DNA of 64,000 nt from positions 1-64,000 of the forward strand of contig NZ_JANDHW010000011.1 of the NCBI RefSeq assembly GCF_024330105.1. Direction: 5' to 3'. The stretch comes from Coprobacter tertius. GTDB lineage: Bacteria > Bacteroidota > Bacteroidia > Bacteroidales > Coprobacteraceae. Both the position numbers and the translations under genes were made by a program. Positions 18,770 to 27,774 of this stretch are shown here, in pieces; position 1 is the first letter of the stretch; each line of letters opens with the position of its first letter. The notes under the pieces were generated by a model, which worked only from the letters and a program-made list of their open reading frames with translations, ran no database searches and was not told where the DNA came from.

Positions 18770-19612
18770 TTATTCTTCCGTTTCTTTGAGGAACTTTTCG
18801 GCAACGTTAGCGTTGAGGGCTTCGTCGTCTTCTTTTTTGGTTCTCTCTTTTTTAGCTACACGGGTTTTGCGCTCTTTTTTGGGAGCTGCTTCGCCTTCGG
18901 TTGCTTCGGTATCGATCTTTTCAGCTTTTCTTTCTTCGAGACCTTCCTGCATAGCACCGCAAACAGCATCGAGAATTACTTCGATCGATTTGGTTGCGTC
19001 GTCATTAGCGGGGATTACGAAATCGATATTGGAAGGATCGGAATTAGTATCTACCATGGCAAATACCGGTATGCCCAAGCGATTAGCTTCGCGTACGGCA
19101 ATGTGTTCTTTCATTACGTCTATTACGAAAAGGGCAGATGGAAGACGAGTCAGATCGGCAATACTACCGAGTGTCTTTTCGAGTTTAGCGCGTTGACGGG
19201 TAACCTGCAGTTTTTCACGTTTCGACAGGTTGTCGAAAGTACCGTCTTTAGTCATTTTATCGATCGTAGTCATTTTCTTCACGGCTTTACGTATAGTCGG
19301 GAAGTTGGTAAGCATACCACCGGGCCAACGTTCGATAACATAAGGCATATTTATTGCAGCGGCTTTGTCGGCAACTACTTGTTTAGCTTGTTTTTTTGTG
19401 GCTACAAAGAGAACTTTTTTGCCTGATTTGGCGATTTGTTTCAATGCAGCAGCAGCATCTTCTATTTTAGCAACTGTTTTATAAAGGTCAATGATATGAA
19501 TACCATTGCGCTCCATGAAGATATAAGGAGCCATTGCCGGATTCCATTTTCTTTTTAAGTGTCCGAAGTGTACACCGGCTTCTAATAATTGGTCGAAATT
19601 TGTAATAGCCAT
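18770..19612 (-). CDS. rpsB: 30S ribosomal protein S2
   Basis: A 280-residue S2 protein. The core to about residue 228 is standard, including HLKRKWNP and the FVIDVMKEH blocks. The last 50 residues are a charged Lys/Glu-rich extension that is common in Bacteroidota. It follows rpsI after 125 bases and precedes tsf. Confidence 0.97.
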   Translation of the reverse strand: MAITNFDQLLEAGVHFGHLKRKWNPAMAPYIFMERNGIHIIDLYKTVAKIEDAAAALKQIAKSGKKVLFVATKKQAKQVVADKAAAINMPYVIERWPGGMLTNFPTIRKAVKKMTTIDKMTKDGTFDNLSKREKLQVTRQRAKLEKTLGSIADLTRLPSALFVIDVMKEHIAVREANRLGIPVFAMVDTNSDPSNIDFVIPANDDATKSIEVILDAVCGAMQEGLEERKAEKIDTEATEGEAAPKKERKTRVAKKERTKKEDDEALNANVAEKFLKETEE

Positions 19613-19737
19613 TTTTCTTTTTTTTATCGTTTACATTCTACTAAATCAATTGCAAGGTAGTAACCCGAACGGGGCAAAGTCCCTGCAATTTGGATACTAA
19701 ACGCTGAATACTTGTTGCGAGAGACTTACAAATACTA

Positions 19738-20124
19738 TTAACGTTTGCTGAACTGGAATCTTTTTCTCGCTTTGGGTTGTCCCGGTTTTTTACGTTCGAC
19801 GCTACGCGGGTCACGAGTCATAAATCCTTCGGCTTTCAATGCCGGTTTATCTTCGGGATTTATTTTAACCAGTGCACGGGCGATAGCCAAGCGCAAAGCT
19901 TCGGCTTGTCCTTTGAAACCGCCGCCATCGAGATTTACTTTAATATCGTATTTTTCGGTTACACCGAGAACCGATAACGGTTGTTTAACGATAAATTGAA
20001 GGATGCTCGAAGGAAAATAACCCGAAATATCTCTTTTGTTGATAGTGATTACGCCGGTTCCTTCTTTTACGAATACACGAGCTACCGCAGCTTTTCGTCT
20101 TCCTATTGCATTAACTACTTCCAT
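19738..20124 (-). CDS. rpsI: 30S ribosomal protein S9
   Basis: A 128-residue S9 protein with the GRRKAAVARV start and the GQPKARKRFQFSKR C-terminus that reaches the P-site. It starts 5 bases after the rplM stop, the universal rplM-rpsI pair. Confidence 0.98.
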   Translation of the reverse strand: MEVVNAIGRRKAAVARVFVKEGTGVITINKRDISGYFPSSILQFIVKQPLSVLGVTEKYDIKVNLDGGGFKGQAEALRLAIARALVKINPEDKPALKAEGFMTRDPRSVERKKPGQPKARKRFQFSKR

Positions 20125-20129
20125 ACTGC

Positions 20130-20585
20130 TTATTTAAGAGTGTTTATATCAATTGATTTGGGTTGTTGTGCTTCGTGCGGATGTTCGCTGCCGCTATATA
20201 CATAGAGGTTACGCAACAAAGCAGCGCCGAGTTTGTTTTTGGGCAACATGCCTTTTACTACTTTCTCGAATAATTTTGCATCTCCTTTTTTCTGCAGGTC
20301 GGCAGGAGAAAATGCTCTTTGACCACCGGGGTATCCGGTATATTTCAGATATACGCGATCGGTCCATTTTTTACCGGTCAACACTACTTTATCGGCATTG
20401 ATAATGATTACATTATCACCGCAATCAACGTGAGGGGTAAAACTCGGTTTGTATTTACCTCTTAAGAGTTTGGCAACCTTAGCCGACAAACGTCCCAACA
20501 CCTGACCGGTCGCATCTACTACAACCCATTCTTTTTTTACAGTTGCTTTGTTTGCAGAAATGGTCTTATAACTTAAAGTATCCAC
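20130..20585 (-). CDS. rplM: 50S ribosomal protein L13
   Basis: A 151-residue L13 protein with VVDATGQVLGRLS near residues 22-34 and the VKGMLPKNKLG block near 110. It is the first gene of the rplM-rpsI-rpsB-tsf cluster. A well formed promoter lies about 115 bases upstream. Confidence 0.98.
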   Translation of the reverse strand: MDTLSYKTISANKATVKKEWVVVDATGQVLGRLSAKVAKLLRGKYKPSFTPHVDCGDNVIIINADKVVLTGKKWTDRVYLKYTGYPGGQRAFSPADLQKKGDAKLFEKVVKGMLPKNKLGAALLRNLYVYSGSEHPHEAQQPKSIDINTLK

Positions 20586-20699
20586 TTGCTTAATTTTTAA
20601 TTGTTAATTACTTGATATATGCGTAAATAAAACTACTTCGGACACAGAAGCAATTCTTTTCCGCTAAAATTTTCTCAAACTTTGATAATAATCGGCTCG

Positions 20700-20729
20700 C
20701 AAAGGTACGTTTTTTATCTGAAATACAAA
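20700..20729 (-). promoter_or_regulatory. Promoter of the rplM-rpsI-rpsB-tsf cluster
   Basis: On the minus strand TTTG (20726-20729) is followed after 18 bases by TACCTTTG (20700-20707), close to the Bacteroidota consensus spacing of 19-21. The transcript would start near 20695, with a leader of about 110 bases. Confidence 0.7.
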
Positions 20730-20737
20730 ACATTTCG

Positions 20738-20775
20738 AAAAAAAAAGAGTAACAGCGATAAAATGCCGTTACTCT
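20738..20775 (-). terminator. Terminator after the NigD-like gene
   Basis: On the minus strand AGAGTAAC pairs with GTTACTCT, with further pairing inside the loop, and is followed by a long T run. It ends transcription coming from the NigD-like gene just before the rplM promoter. Confidence 0.85.
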
Positions 20776-20809
20776 GAAGTTAATGATTTCGGTTGAAATA
20801 AATCTGTAC

Positions 20810-21577
20810 TTATAATATTTCGTTGGTGTTATCGATGAGTTTTAATATCGACTCGTCGGTCGGCGAAGTGTTTTTATATTCTATGATGAATTCCTGATCG
20901 GTGCTTTCCCCTTTTGCGAAAATCTTTATTTTAGTAAACTGGCCGATATTTTCGGGAATGGGAAAAGAGACATATCCACGTGCTTTATAAGTTCCTGTAT
21001 CGTTGTTGGCGTCGTGAACAAAAGTGAGGGAATATACGCCGTTATCGGGATTTGTTACCGGTGTACGTTGATCGTCGATAAGGTTTATGTAGTGTGTAGA
21101 TCCGGGGCTGGCAGAATAGTCGAAAACAATATTGATATAATTATCTCCTACCCAGGCATTCACAATGCGTATTTTATCATTGGCTAAAAGGTGGGCGTCG
21201 GTGGTAGAATTATTGACAGTGGCGATGTTTTTGGTTAGTATCGTACGCAGGTTATTAACGCATATCGTATGGTCATATCCTTCTTTTGTGTCGTTCAGAT
21301 AAGTAAAATCTACAATCATCCGTTGTTTATCGAATGTGCGTACTTGGGCAAGCCGGGTGTCGATCATTCTGGGCCACATTTTCGTGCCGTCATCGAAGGT
21401 GAGCCCGAAACCTCCCTGACCTACCGGAAATTCTCCGGTGGTTCCGGGTGCATTTACCGTTGCGAATCCGATCCAAGAATTAACGTAATACTTGTCGTCA
21501 TCATTGTCGCAGGAGATCATCGTTAAACAAAGTGTTCCTACGCATAGGAGGGATAACAAAAATTTTATTCGTTCCAT
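20810..21577 (-). CDS. NigD-like lipoprotein
   Basis: A 255-residue lipoprotein with a signal peptide and lipobox at C23 (MISC), followed by an aspartate-rich stretch. The pattern of a WIGFATVNAPG segment, then FTFDDGTKMWP-like sequence (here LTFDDGTKMWP), and a C-terminal beta-rich half fits the Bacteroidota NigD-like family (an OB-like plus a beta-sandwich domain). The start at 21577 is chosen over an upstream ATG since it begins the signal peptide. NigD-like proteins occur in envelope loci and their function is unknown. It is a single gene with its own terminator. Confidence 0.78.
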   Translation of the reverse strand: MERIKFLLSLLCVGTLCLTMISCDNDDDKYYVNSWIGFATVNAPGTTGEFPVGQGGFGLTFDDGTKMWPRMIDTRLAQVRTFDKQRMIVDFTYLNDTKEGYDHTICVNNLRTILTKNIATVNNSTTDAHLLANDKIRIVNAWVGDNYINIVFDYSASPGSTHYINLIDDQRTPVTNPDNGVYSLTFVHDANNDTGTYKARGYVSFPIPENIGQFTKIKIFAKGESTDQEFIIEYKNTSPTDESILKLIDNTNEIL

Positions 21578-21682
21578 AATTGCTGTTTTTTGTTCGGTAT
21601 TAAATATTTTATACATTAATATATGATGTGCAAGTATAAAATAAAGATGCACTCGTTTTGCACAAAAAATATGAAAGAAGAC

Positions 21683-21717
21683 AAAAAATAGCTTCGCTTT
21701 AACGTGCGAAGCTATTT
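21683..21717 (-). terminator. Terminator ending phage-like module A (minus arm)
   Basis: AAATAGCTTCGC and GCGAAGCTATTT form a perfect 12-bp stem with an 8-base loop; on the minus strand it continues into a T run. It lies 22 bases past the stop of the 833-residue gene. Confidence 0.9.
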
Positions 21718-21738
21718 GTCAGATTGATATGATAGTTT

Positions 21739-24240
21739 TCAGAACTCATTGTCATCGGGGAATTCCGATTTTTTCATTTGGCTGTCGCGGATGTTTTTCC
21801 GAAACATTTCCTCGATGGAATCTTCCTGGGTAATGCGATTACGTGCTTTCCATAATAGATAGCGTAATTCGTTATCGCTTAACGGAAGATCGGCTCCTGT
21901 ATGATTACGAATGAACTGACGGCTTATTACTCTGGTTTTTTCCCAAAGGTTAGGGTTTGAGATATTCCCTTCGATCATAGAATTAAGATATTCTTCGGCG
22001 GCTTCTCGCCTCGATCCGTATTTTCTCAGGTACCAGTCTCTTGCTTGTTGCGGCATCAGTGAATATATCCGTTGGTAAAATCCGTCGGCGTTTTCTCCCA
22101 TCAGGCCTTTTATCCCTTTTTCTTTTACATCGTTTGTAATCATTGCTTTTTTTACCCTTTCGGGGTCTCGTAATTTTTGCCGTAGTCGTGCTGCCGGTAT
22201 GTCCTCAGGGGTGGCCATAATCAGGTTAGGATCTATATCGTAATTAGCTGAGAAATCTATTTCGGGTAACTTTTTTACTTCGATATTCTTTTGTGGTGAG
22301 TTCGTTTCTTTTTTTATTTCGGGATAAATTAATTTTAAATCGGGAGAAAATATTTCGCTTGTCGGCTTTATATCCGAATCCGGGACGCGCCGACCAGCAT
22401 TCTCAAGCGGATATTCTTGTATTGGCGTTCCCTGTTTCAACCGGTTATATTCATCGAAACTCATGGTCTTTATTTCGCTCATTTCGCGGGGACGTATAGA
22501 TACTATATCACCGCGTGAAGTAAGTACATCGTAATTTCCATCGTTTGTTTTCGATAATACTTCTACGGTTCCGTAATCCGGAGTCTCGGCAATTGCGACT
22601 GTACCCTGTTTTTTTCTACGGCGGTTATGCAGTATTGTATTTCCTTTACGACTCAGTCCTCCGATAAGTCCTCCCGTAATCGCACCCTCGGCACCGGCAA
22701 CGACCGAATTGTTTAATATTTCGGCTAAATGGGGGTATTCGTCGGGTTGCATATAAATACGGGAAGCCATATCCTGAGAAATAGAAGTAGCCGCATTGGC
22801 CATCCCCTGGGCTGAAGCATCCGTTAATATACCGCGTAAAATGGCTCCATTTTGCCCCTGTGTATATTTCCCGAGCAGGCGGGTGATTTCATTACGAGCC
22901 TCGGGGCTGTTCATAACCCTTTTCATCATTCCTTCTCCAAGTCGATTACGGATGGGAGCTGAAAGATTCCCGAGGTATCGACCTTGCATCAAGCCCTGAA
23001 GAAGTAATTCGGACCCGGCGTATGCTCCCAGATATAAATTACGTTGCATATCCGGTATTTTCTGTTCGGTTTGTTTTTCGTACCGATCGAGATTCATTTG
23101 AGCCTGAGCCAGTCCTTCAGATGTCATTTCCGAAACGTTAGCTACTCCGAGAGCGATTCCGGCCGGAGGTGAGACTATTCCTGCGATTATTGGTAATGCC
23201 TGTTGTGCGATTCCTGCACTTACTTCTCCTACTTTTGCCCAACCTTCAGCTTCAGGGAAAGAATCGTTTGTCTCGAGTGCTTTTTGCATTTGGTGTTTAC
23301 CTTCTCCTCCGATTTGTATATAGTTTCCGATAGAGTCGTTGATTTGTGTATTGCTCATCCCTTGGTTACGCATATCGAGGATATTCTGTAGGGCTTGTAT
23401 TTTCATCTGTTCTTTACGGGCCCGCTCGTTCGAGAACTCTACTGCTTTTACCTGATCTTCAAATTCGAGTCCTTGGATGGGAGGATGTTCTGTCATTTGT
23501 TTTATCCCGGCTTGCATTCTTTTGATGTGGTTTTTTATTTTTTCATCGTCCCAGGATAAAATTTGGTTCATTACGGGTTGCAATCGTTCGTAAGCTTCTT
23601 GCTGTTCGTCTTCATCATTCCACCAATTTTTAATTTTCCCTAAATTATAAGACCAATTGTTTTTGGTTTTATCCCAGGCCAATTTCATCCCTTCGCCAAA
23701 TCCGGTGACAGGCTCGGCAGGTTTACGAATAGTCGTTTCAATATTTTGTGTACGATTTGTATCGGCATTTCCATATCCTGTTTGTGAATTATAAAATATA
23801 GGGCCCTGAGAGGTGGATGCGGTATCCGGGAAATAGGGATAATTTGTCATTCCGAAATTCGGGTTACCGGTAGGATAATACTTGTTAACCGCATTTTTTC
23901 TCCAGTCGTTTATAGTACCCCATATATTATCCGGTATGAAGTCCAGATCATTTTTTGTTGAGTTTGGATATTGGGGATTCTGATTTATCAGAGGATATAA
24001 ATCTTTATTCCCGAAAATGTTGAATACATCGGATCTGTTATCGGTGGTTGTATTTACAGATAAATTCGGGTATTGATAATTTCCCGTACTGTCATTTTCC
24101 AGTTGGGAAAAGTTTCCTAAATTAGGCCTATACCTTTTTATCAGTAGCGGGTCGGGGCTGTCCCAGCGATTTTTATTCGATTTGTCTTCTTCGTTGTTGT
24201 TAAAGTATAAATTCATGTCTGTTTGATTTATATTACACAT
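21739..24240 (-). CDS. Large phage-like protein, possible internal virion / ejection protein
   Basis: An 833-residue protein with no recognised enzyme signature. The first 200 residues are rich in Asn, Pro and Tyr and probably disordered. A helical charged region follows (about 200-320), then a hydrophobic Ala/Ile/Gly stretch near 339-367 and a glycine-zipper-like GAITGGLIGGL near 515-526. A short beta-rich segment near 555-585 looks SH3-like, and the C-terminus is helical. Long proteins with glycine-zipper stretches next to a small gp14-like gene are typical of ejection proteins of podophages. It is the last of three overlapping genes, sharing 8 bases with the 167-residue gene. The function is inferred from context and could be wrong. 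Confidence 0.55.
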   Translation of the reverse strand: MCNINQTDMNLYFNNNEEDKSNKNRWDSPDPLLIKRYRPNLGNFSQLENDSTGNYQYPNLSVNTTTDNRSDVFNIFGNKDLYPLINQNPQYPNSTKNDLDFIPDNIWGTINDWRKNAVNKYYPTGNPNFGMTNYPYFPDTASTSQGPIFYNSQTGYGNADTNRTQNIETTIRKPAEPVTGFGEGMKLAWDKTKNNWSYNLGKIKNWWNDEDEQQEAYERLQPVMNQILSWDDEKIKNHIKRMQAGIKQMTEHPPIQGLEFEDQVKAVEFSNERARKEQMKIQALQNILDMRNQGMSNTQINDSIGNYIQIGGEGKHQMQKALETNDSFPEAEGWAKVGEVSAGIAQQALPIIAGIVSPPAGIALGVANVSEMTSEGLAQAQMNLDRYEKQTEQKIPDMQRNLYLGAYAGSELLLQGLMQGRYLGNLSAPIRNRLGEGMMKRVMNSPEARNEITRLLGKYTQGQNGAILRGILTDASAQGMANAATSISQDMASRIYMQPDEYPHLAEILNNSVVAGAEGAITGGLIGGLSRKGNTILHNRRRKKQGTVAIAETPDYGTVEVLSKTNDGNYDVLTSRGDIVSIRPREMSEIKTMSFDEYNRLKQGTPIQEYPLENAGRRVPDSDIKPTSEIFSPDLKLIYPEIKKETNSPQKNIEVKKLPEIDFSANYDIDPNLIMATPEDIPAARLRQKLRDPERVKKAMITNDVKEKGIKGLMGENADGFYQRIYSLMPQQARDWYLRKYGSRREAAEEYLNSMIEGNISNPNLWEKTRVISRQFIRNHTGADLPLSDNELRYLLWKARNRITQEDSIEEMFRKNIRDSQMKKSEFPDDNEF

Positions 24241-24736
24241 TCATGTTCAGGATAATAGCTCGGGCCGATCGGGGAGACATCCCTCTTGAAATAAAGAGAT
24301 TGAATAAGTGATGCCTTTGTTCGTCGGCAGTATTTCCTTCCTCGCGAGCCCGTTCGATATCGAACGGGCCGAGATCGAATATTTTCCCCGACAAGTAAGC
24401 CGGCCAATTATTGCAGCGATCTACCATGGCTCTGAAATCCCGTTTGGGAATGCGATAACACCCGGAATATTTTATGTTTTCGTATAACCTGAAAAAGCGG
24501 TTATCTTGTATCCCGTTCTTTTTTTCAGGGGTTTCATAAAGTGTGCTACCGACCAGAATCATTACATCTGCAAGTTCATCTATCTGTTTTCGAGCAGGAG
24601 ATATTTTCTGTCGATGATCTCTAAGTTTTTTACGGCATGTATCGTAAAAGCCGTTTCCTTCACCGACAGATCTGACTATTTCTTCCCGGATATTTTTTGT
24701 CATATCCGGTTTGGGTTCAGAACTGATCGTTTTCAT
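24233..24736 (-). CDS. Hypothetical protein of phage-like module A
   Basis: A 167-residue soluble protein, mostly helical and charged, with RKQIDELADVM near residue 50 and the C-terminal MSPRSARAIILNMNV helix. No family is recognised. It overlaps the start of the 833-residue gene by 8 bases and the end of the 192-residue gene by 4 bases (ATGA), so translation is coupled. Small proteins between internal virion genes are common in phage, but no specific role can be assigned. Confidence 0.6.
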   Translation of the reverse strand: MKTISSEPKPDMTKNIREEIVRSVGEGNGFYDTCRKKLRDHRQKISPARKQIDELADVMILVGSTLYETPEKKNGIQDNRFFRLYENIKYSGCYRIPKRDFRAMVDRCNNWPAYLSGKIFDLGPFDIERAREEGNTADEQRHHLFNLFISRGMSPRSARAIILNMNV

Positions 24737-25311
24737 AATGTTGAATTTTGGGTTGGTCCGGTAGATAGCGAAGAATAAGAATTATAGCGTGGTGCCGAAT
24801 TTGCCCGATTCATGAGCAGATAGTTGGTAAAACCTCCAGCTGCCGCATTCAGGTTATTGTTGGCAAACGTACTGAACATGTCCGATGAGTTTCGATAGGA
24901 ATCGTAGCGTTTGTCTTGTATAGCCGATGTATGCGCCAAGTAATTATTCAAAACGCTGTTTTTCCAGTTGGCGGCATTGGCCGCGATGTTCCCGACGGTG
25001 TTTCCGACCGAATCGGAGATATTCTTTTGCATAGCGATTGTAGTTTCAGGAGTTGCACCGCTGACTACCGCTATTCCTGTATTTATCCGATTTTGATCTT
25101 CGCTAAGTTTCCGTGCTTGGGAAAGCAGGTTTTGCACGTCGGCTCGGTTCATATAATCCCCGTAATATTCTGCATTGAAAAGATTGTCGAGCCGGCTTTG
25201 TTGTATGTCCAGTTCACGGTTCATCTTTTTTCTCGCTTTATTTGCCGCCGATTGTTGTATTCCCGACATGATGCCGGTTATTGCGGAGGGAATAAGTCCT
25301 AAGAGTGACAT
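24733..25311 (-). CDS. Small phage-like protein resembling podophage internal protein gp14 or a DNA pilot protein
   Basis: A 192-residue protein with a hydrophobic N-terminus (GLIPSAITGIMSG), a basic helix with many Ala and Lys, then an Ala/Asn-rich helical body and a polar Ser/Asn-rich end. The layout (short N-terminal hydrophobic glycine-containing segment, then AANKARKKMNRE-like basic helix) is seen in internal virion proteins such as T7 gp14 (196 residues) and in Microviridae pilot proteins. It is the first gene of the divergent minus-strand arm, 132 bases from the plus-strand arm. The resemblance is by eye and needs a profile search. Confidence 0.5.
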   Translation of the reverse strand: MSLLGLIPSAITGIMSGIQQSAANKARKKMNRELDIQQSRLDNLFNAEYYGDYMNRADVQNLLSQARKLSEDQNRINTGIAVVSGATPETTIAMQKNISDSVGNTVGNIAANAANWKNSVLNNYLAHTSAIQDKRYDSYRNSSDMFSTFANNNLNAAAGGFTNYLLMNRANSAPRYNSYSSLSTGPTQNSTL

Positions 25312-25377
25312 AATTTTTCTTTTTTAGTTTATAAATCGATTTTTTAGTTATAACATCCCGCTGCAAATATCCCCCTA

Positions 25378-25385
25378 TATCTTTG
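25378..25385 (+). promoter_or_regulatory. -7 promoter box of the plus-strand arm of module A
   Basis: TATCTTTG matches TAnnTTTG, about 59 bases before the small gene at 25444. No -33 TTTG is at the right distance. The direct repeat TAGTTATAA occurs on both sides, at 25345-25353 and 25399-25407. Confidence 0.5.
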
Positions 25386-25443
25386 CGTATTCATGTGATA
25401 GTTATAAAACCGTTATTGTATAATTTATAAAAGGAGAAAGGAA

Positions 25444-25701
25444 ATGAAGAAAAAAAAAGAACCGGATTCTTCGGCCCTTCAGTTGGAAGAATATAACCGT
25501 AAACGTCGTGAGATACTCGACTTGTGTTATAGTCGGCTTAGAGAAATGATACCGGAGTGCGGCAATGAAGTTACTTTATTGAAATGTATTGAGATTATCG
25601 AAAAACGCGAAGTAGGTGCCGATGACGGACGAGAAGGAAAGGCATTACATGTGATTGCCGATACGCTCGACCGGTTGGCGGCAATTCGTCCGGTAAAATG
25701 A
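25444..25701 (+). CDS. Small protein upstream of the large terminase
   Basis: An 85-residue charged protein starting with a run of lysines. Two predicted helices contain LQLEEYNRKRREILDL and the segment around LIRCIEIIEK-like sequence (LLKCIEIIEK). It ends 62 bases before the terL start and is read in the same direction. The position would suit a small terminase or a terminase accessory protein, yet no helix-turn-helix is clear and it is shorter than most TerS proteins. An unusually strong Shine-Dalgarno-like AAAGGAGAAAGGAA precedes the ATG, in a phylum that seldom uses it. Confidence 0.6.
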   Translation: MKKKKEPDSSALQLEEYNRKRREILDLCYSRLREMIPECGNEVTLLKCIEIIEKREVGADDGREGKALHVIADTLDRLAAIRPVK

Positions 25702-25763
25702 CATTTTCAGTTATCGCATAGGGGATGATTGTTTTTAAGGCATTTTTGCCGAAAAAATGAGGA

Positions 25764-27758
25764 ATGATTGATAAAACGGAAATTACTTCGGAAGAAAATC
25801 GGAAAAGAAAACAGAAAATCGAGGCTCCGTATTATCCCGAAACGGGAGAAGGATGTGTGGGAGAGAGAAAATGTATTGCGGTTTCTGATGCCCCTTTACC
25901 TTTGCAATATGTGCCTTTGGCAATGGCCGAAAAGGTAGAACTGGTAAAGCTCCTCTCTCGAGAAGGATCTTTGGAGGCTTTTGCGGTGAATATACTGAAA
26001 CAGAATCCTTCGTCGGAAATAATGGATGAAATCTGGCGGCGATGGATAGAGGTGCGGGTACGATATGATTTTGAGTTTTGGGCGATCATGTTTGTAAAAA
26101 TAAAAAACAAACTGGGGGACTCGGATATTCCTTTTCGGCTGAATCGACCTCAGAGGCGCCTATTGCAGGAGTTAGAACAAATGAGGCTTGCCGGGAAGCC
26201 CATTCGACTTATTTTGTTGAAAGCTCGCCAATGGGGCGGTTCTACACTCATACAAATTTATATGGCTTGGATTCAGTTGGTACATCGTCGAAATTGGAAT
26301 AGTGTTATTTGTGCTCATCTAAAAGACTCGGCAGCCAATATAAAAGGTATGTACAGTAAACTGTTAGAGTCTTATCCTGCATGGTTGGTTGATGGTGATG
26401 AGGTGCCTCGTTTTCAACCGTATGAAAAAATGAATAATACTTCGATTATTGCGGGAACAGGCTGCCGGGTTACGATTGGTTCGGCTGAAACACCTGAGTC
26501 GATAAGGGGGGCCGATGCCGTTATGGCTCATCTTTCTGAAGTTGCCTTTTGGCCGCGTACGAAATTGAAATCTCCCGAATCGTTGATACGTTCGGTTTGC
26601 GGTTCTGTCGCTTTGTTGCCTTATTCGATAGTCGTGCTCGAAAGTACGGCTAACGGTACGGGAAATTATTTTCATCAGGAGTGCGAGCGGGCAAAAAGAG
26701 GAGAGAGCGATAAACAGTTTATCTTCATTCCCTGGTTCGAGATAGAAATGTATGCGATGCCGGTAGAGGATGAAAAAGCGTTTATCGCCTCTCTTGATGA
26801 ATACGAATGTTCATTATGGGAACGAGGAGCTACGCTCGAGGCTATTGCATGGTATCGGCAGAAGCGTAAAGAATATGCCGATCATGCCGATATGATGGCA
26901 GAATATCCTTCGGATGATGTGGAGGCGTTTAATCATTCGGGAGAAAGGGTATTCGATATCAGACATGTGCAACGGTTGAGGCAAGGGTGCCGCCCCGCTG
27001 ATTACACCGGGGAAATATACGGTGCTTCATCTGCGGGTAAAGAGTGCCTGAAAAACTTACGGTTTACGTCTGAAACCGGGGGACTTTTACGAGTATGGGC
27101 GTTACCGGAAAATAAGAAAAGTGTAAAATACCGGTACATTACGGTTGTAGATATTGGAGGGCGCTCGGTTAAAGCTGATTATTCGGTAATTGTTGTTTTC
27201 GATCGATACTGGATGGCTTATGGAGGCGTTCCCGAGGTGGTAGCACAATGGAGAGGACATATCGATCATGATTTGTTGGCTTGGAAATCGGCCCAGATCG
27301 CTGCATTTTATCAGGATTCGTTATTGGTGATCGAAAGTAATACGCTCGAGACTGAACATACCGACGGGGAACACACCGAATATTTATTGGATACTTTATC
27401 GGGGGTATATACGCATTTGTATGCTCGGGCACCGGTGGGACCTATTCGAGTTTCGGCTCCATTGCGTTGGGGATTCCATATGAATCGTTCTACAAAAACA
27501 TTGATTATAAATCATCAGATTCTGATGTTGAGAGAAAACGGCTATATCGAAAGAGATACGGACGCTTGTTATGAACATGATGTATTTGAAAGGAAACCTA
27601 ACGGAAGTTTCGGTGCTATGGACGGACACCATGATGATATACTCATTACGAGATGTATCGGAAATTATATTTGCTATACCGAACCGTTGCCTCAACCGGA
27701 AAGTGAAGGGGGGATGAAATATATCCATGTACCCCGTATCAATGAGTCTAGTTTTTAA
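25764..27758 (+). CDS. Phage-type terminase large subunit (TerL)
   Basis: A 664-residue DNA-packaging motor protein. The ATPase half has a Walker A-like KARQWGGST at residues 153-161, a Walker B-like stretch ending at E259 in HLSEVAFW, and the coupling motif VLESTANG at 291-298. The RNase H-like nuclease half shows D463 in VVDIGG, E524 in VIESN and D624/D625 in GHHDDI, the expected metal-binding acids. All key residues are present and there is no frameshift, so the protein looks functional. The neighbours are a small upstream gene and a divergent set of virion-like genes. No portal or capsid gene follows; a minus-strand lipoprotein gene comes next. It may package phage or host DNA. Confidence 0.88.
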   Translation: MIDKTEITSEENRKRKQKIEAPYYPETGEGCVGERKCIAVSDAPLPLQYVPLAMAEKVELVKLLSREGSLEAFAVNILKQNPSSEIMDEIWRRWIEVRVRYDFEFWAIMFVKIKNKLGDSDIPFRLNRPQRRLLQELEQMRLAGKPIRLILLKARQWGGSTLIQIYMAWIQLVHRRNWNSVICAHLKDSAANIKGMYSKLLESYPAWLVDGDEVPRFQPYEKMNNTSIIAGTGCRVTIGSAETPESIRGADAVMAHLSEVAFWPRTKLKSPESLIRSVCGSVALLPYSIVVLESTANGTGNYFHQECERAKRGESDKQFIFIPWFEIEMYAMPVEDEKAFIASLDEYECSLWERGATLEAIAWYRQKRKEYADHADMMAEYPSDDVEAFNHSGERVFDIRHVQRLRQGCRPADYTGEIYGASSAGKECLKNLRFTSETGGLLRVWALPENKKSVKYRYITVVDIGGRSVKADYSVIVVFDRYWMAYGGVPEVVAQWRGHIDHDLLAWKSAQIAAFYQDSLLVIESNTLETEHTDGEHTEYLLDTLSGVYTHLYARAPVGPIRVSAPLRWGFHMNRSTKTLIINHQILMLRENGYIERDTDACYEHDVFERKPNGSFGAMDGHHDDILITRCIGNYICYTEPLPQPESEGGMKYIHVPRINESSF

Positions 27759-27774
27759 ATGAGCGGAATTCCGT

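Noticed and set aside
18764-19426. 220-codon plus-strand frame opposite rpsB
   Set aside because: Shadow of the ribosomal protein gene with Phe-rich content.
21739-27758. Module A as a complete prophage with attachment sites
   Set aside because: No integrase, repressor, capsid, portal or flanking direct repeat was found, and core genes lie close on both sides.
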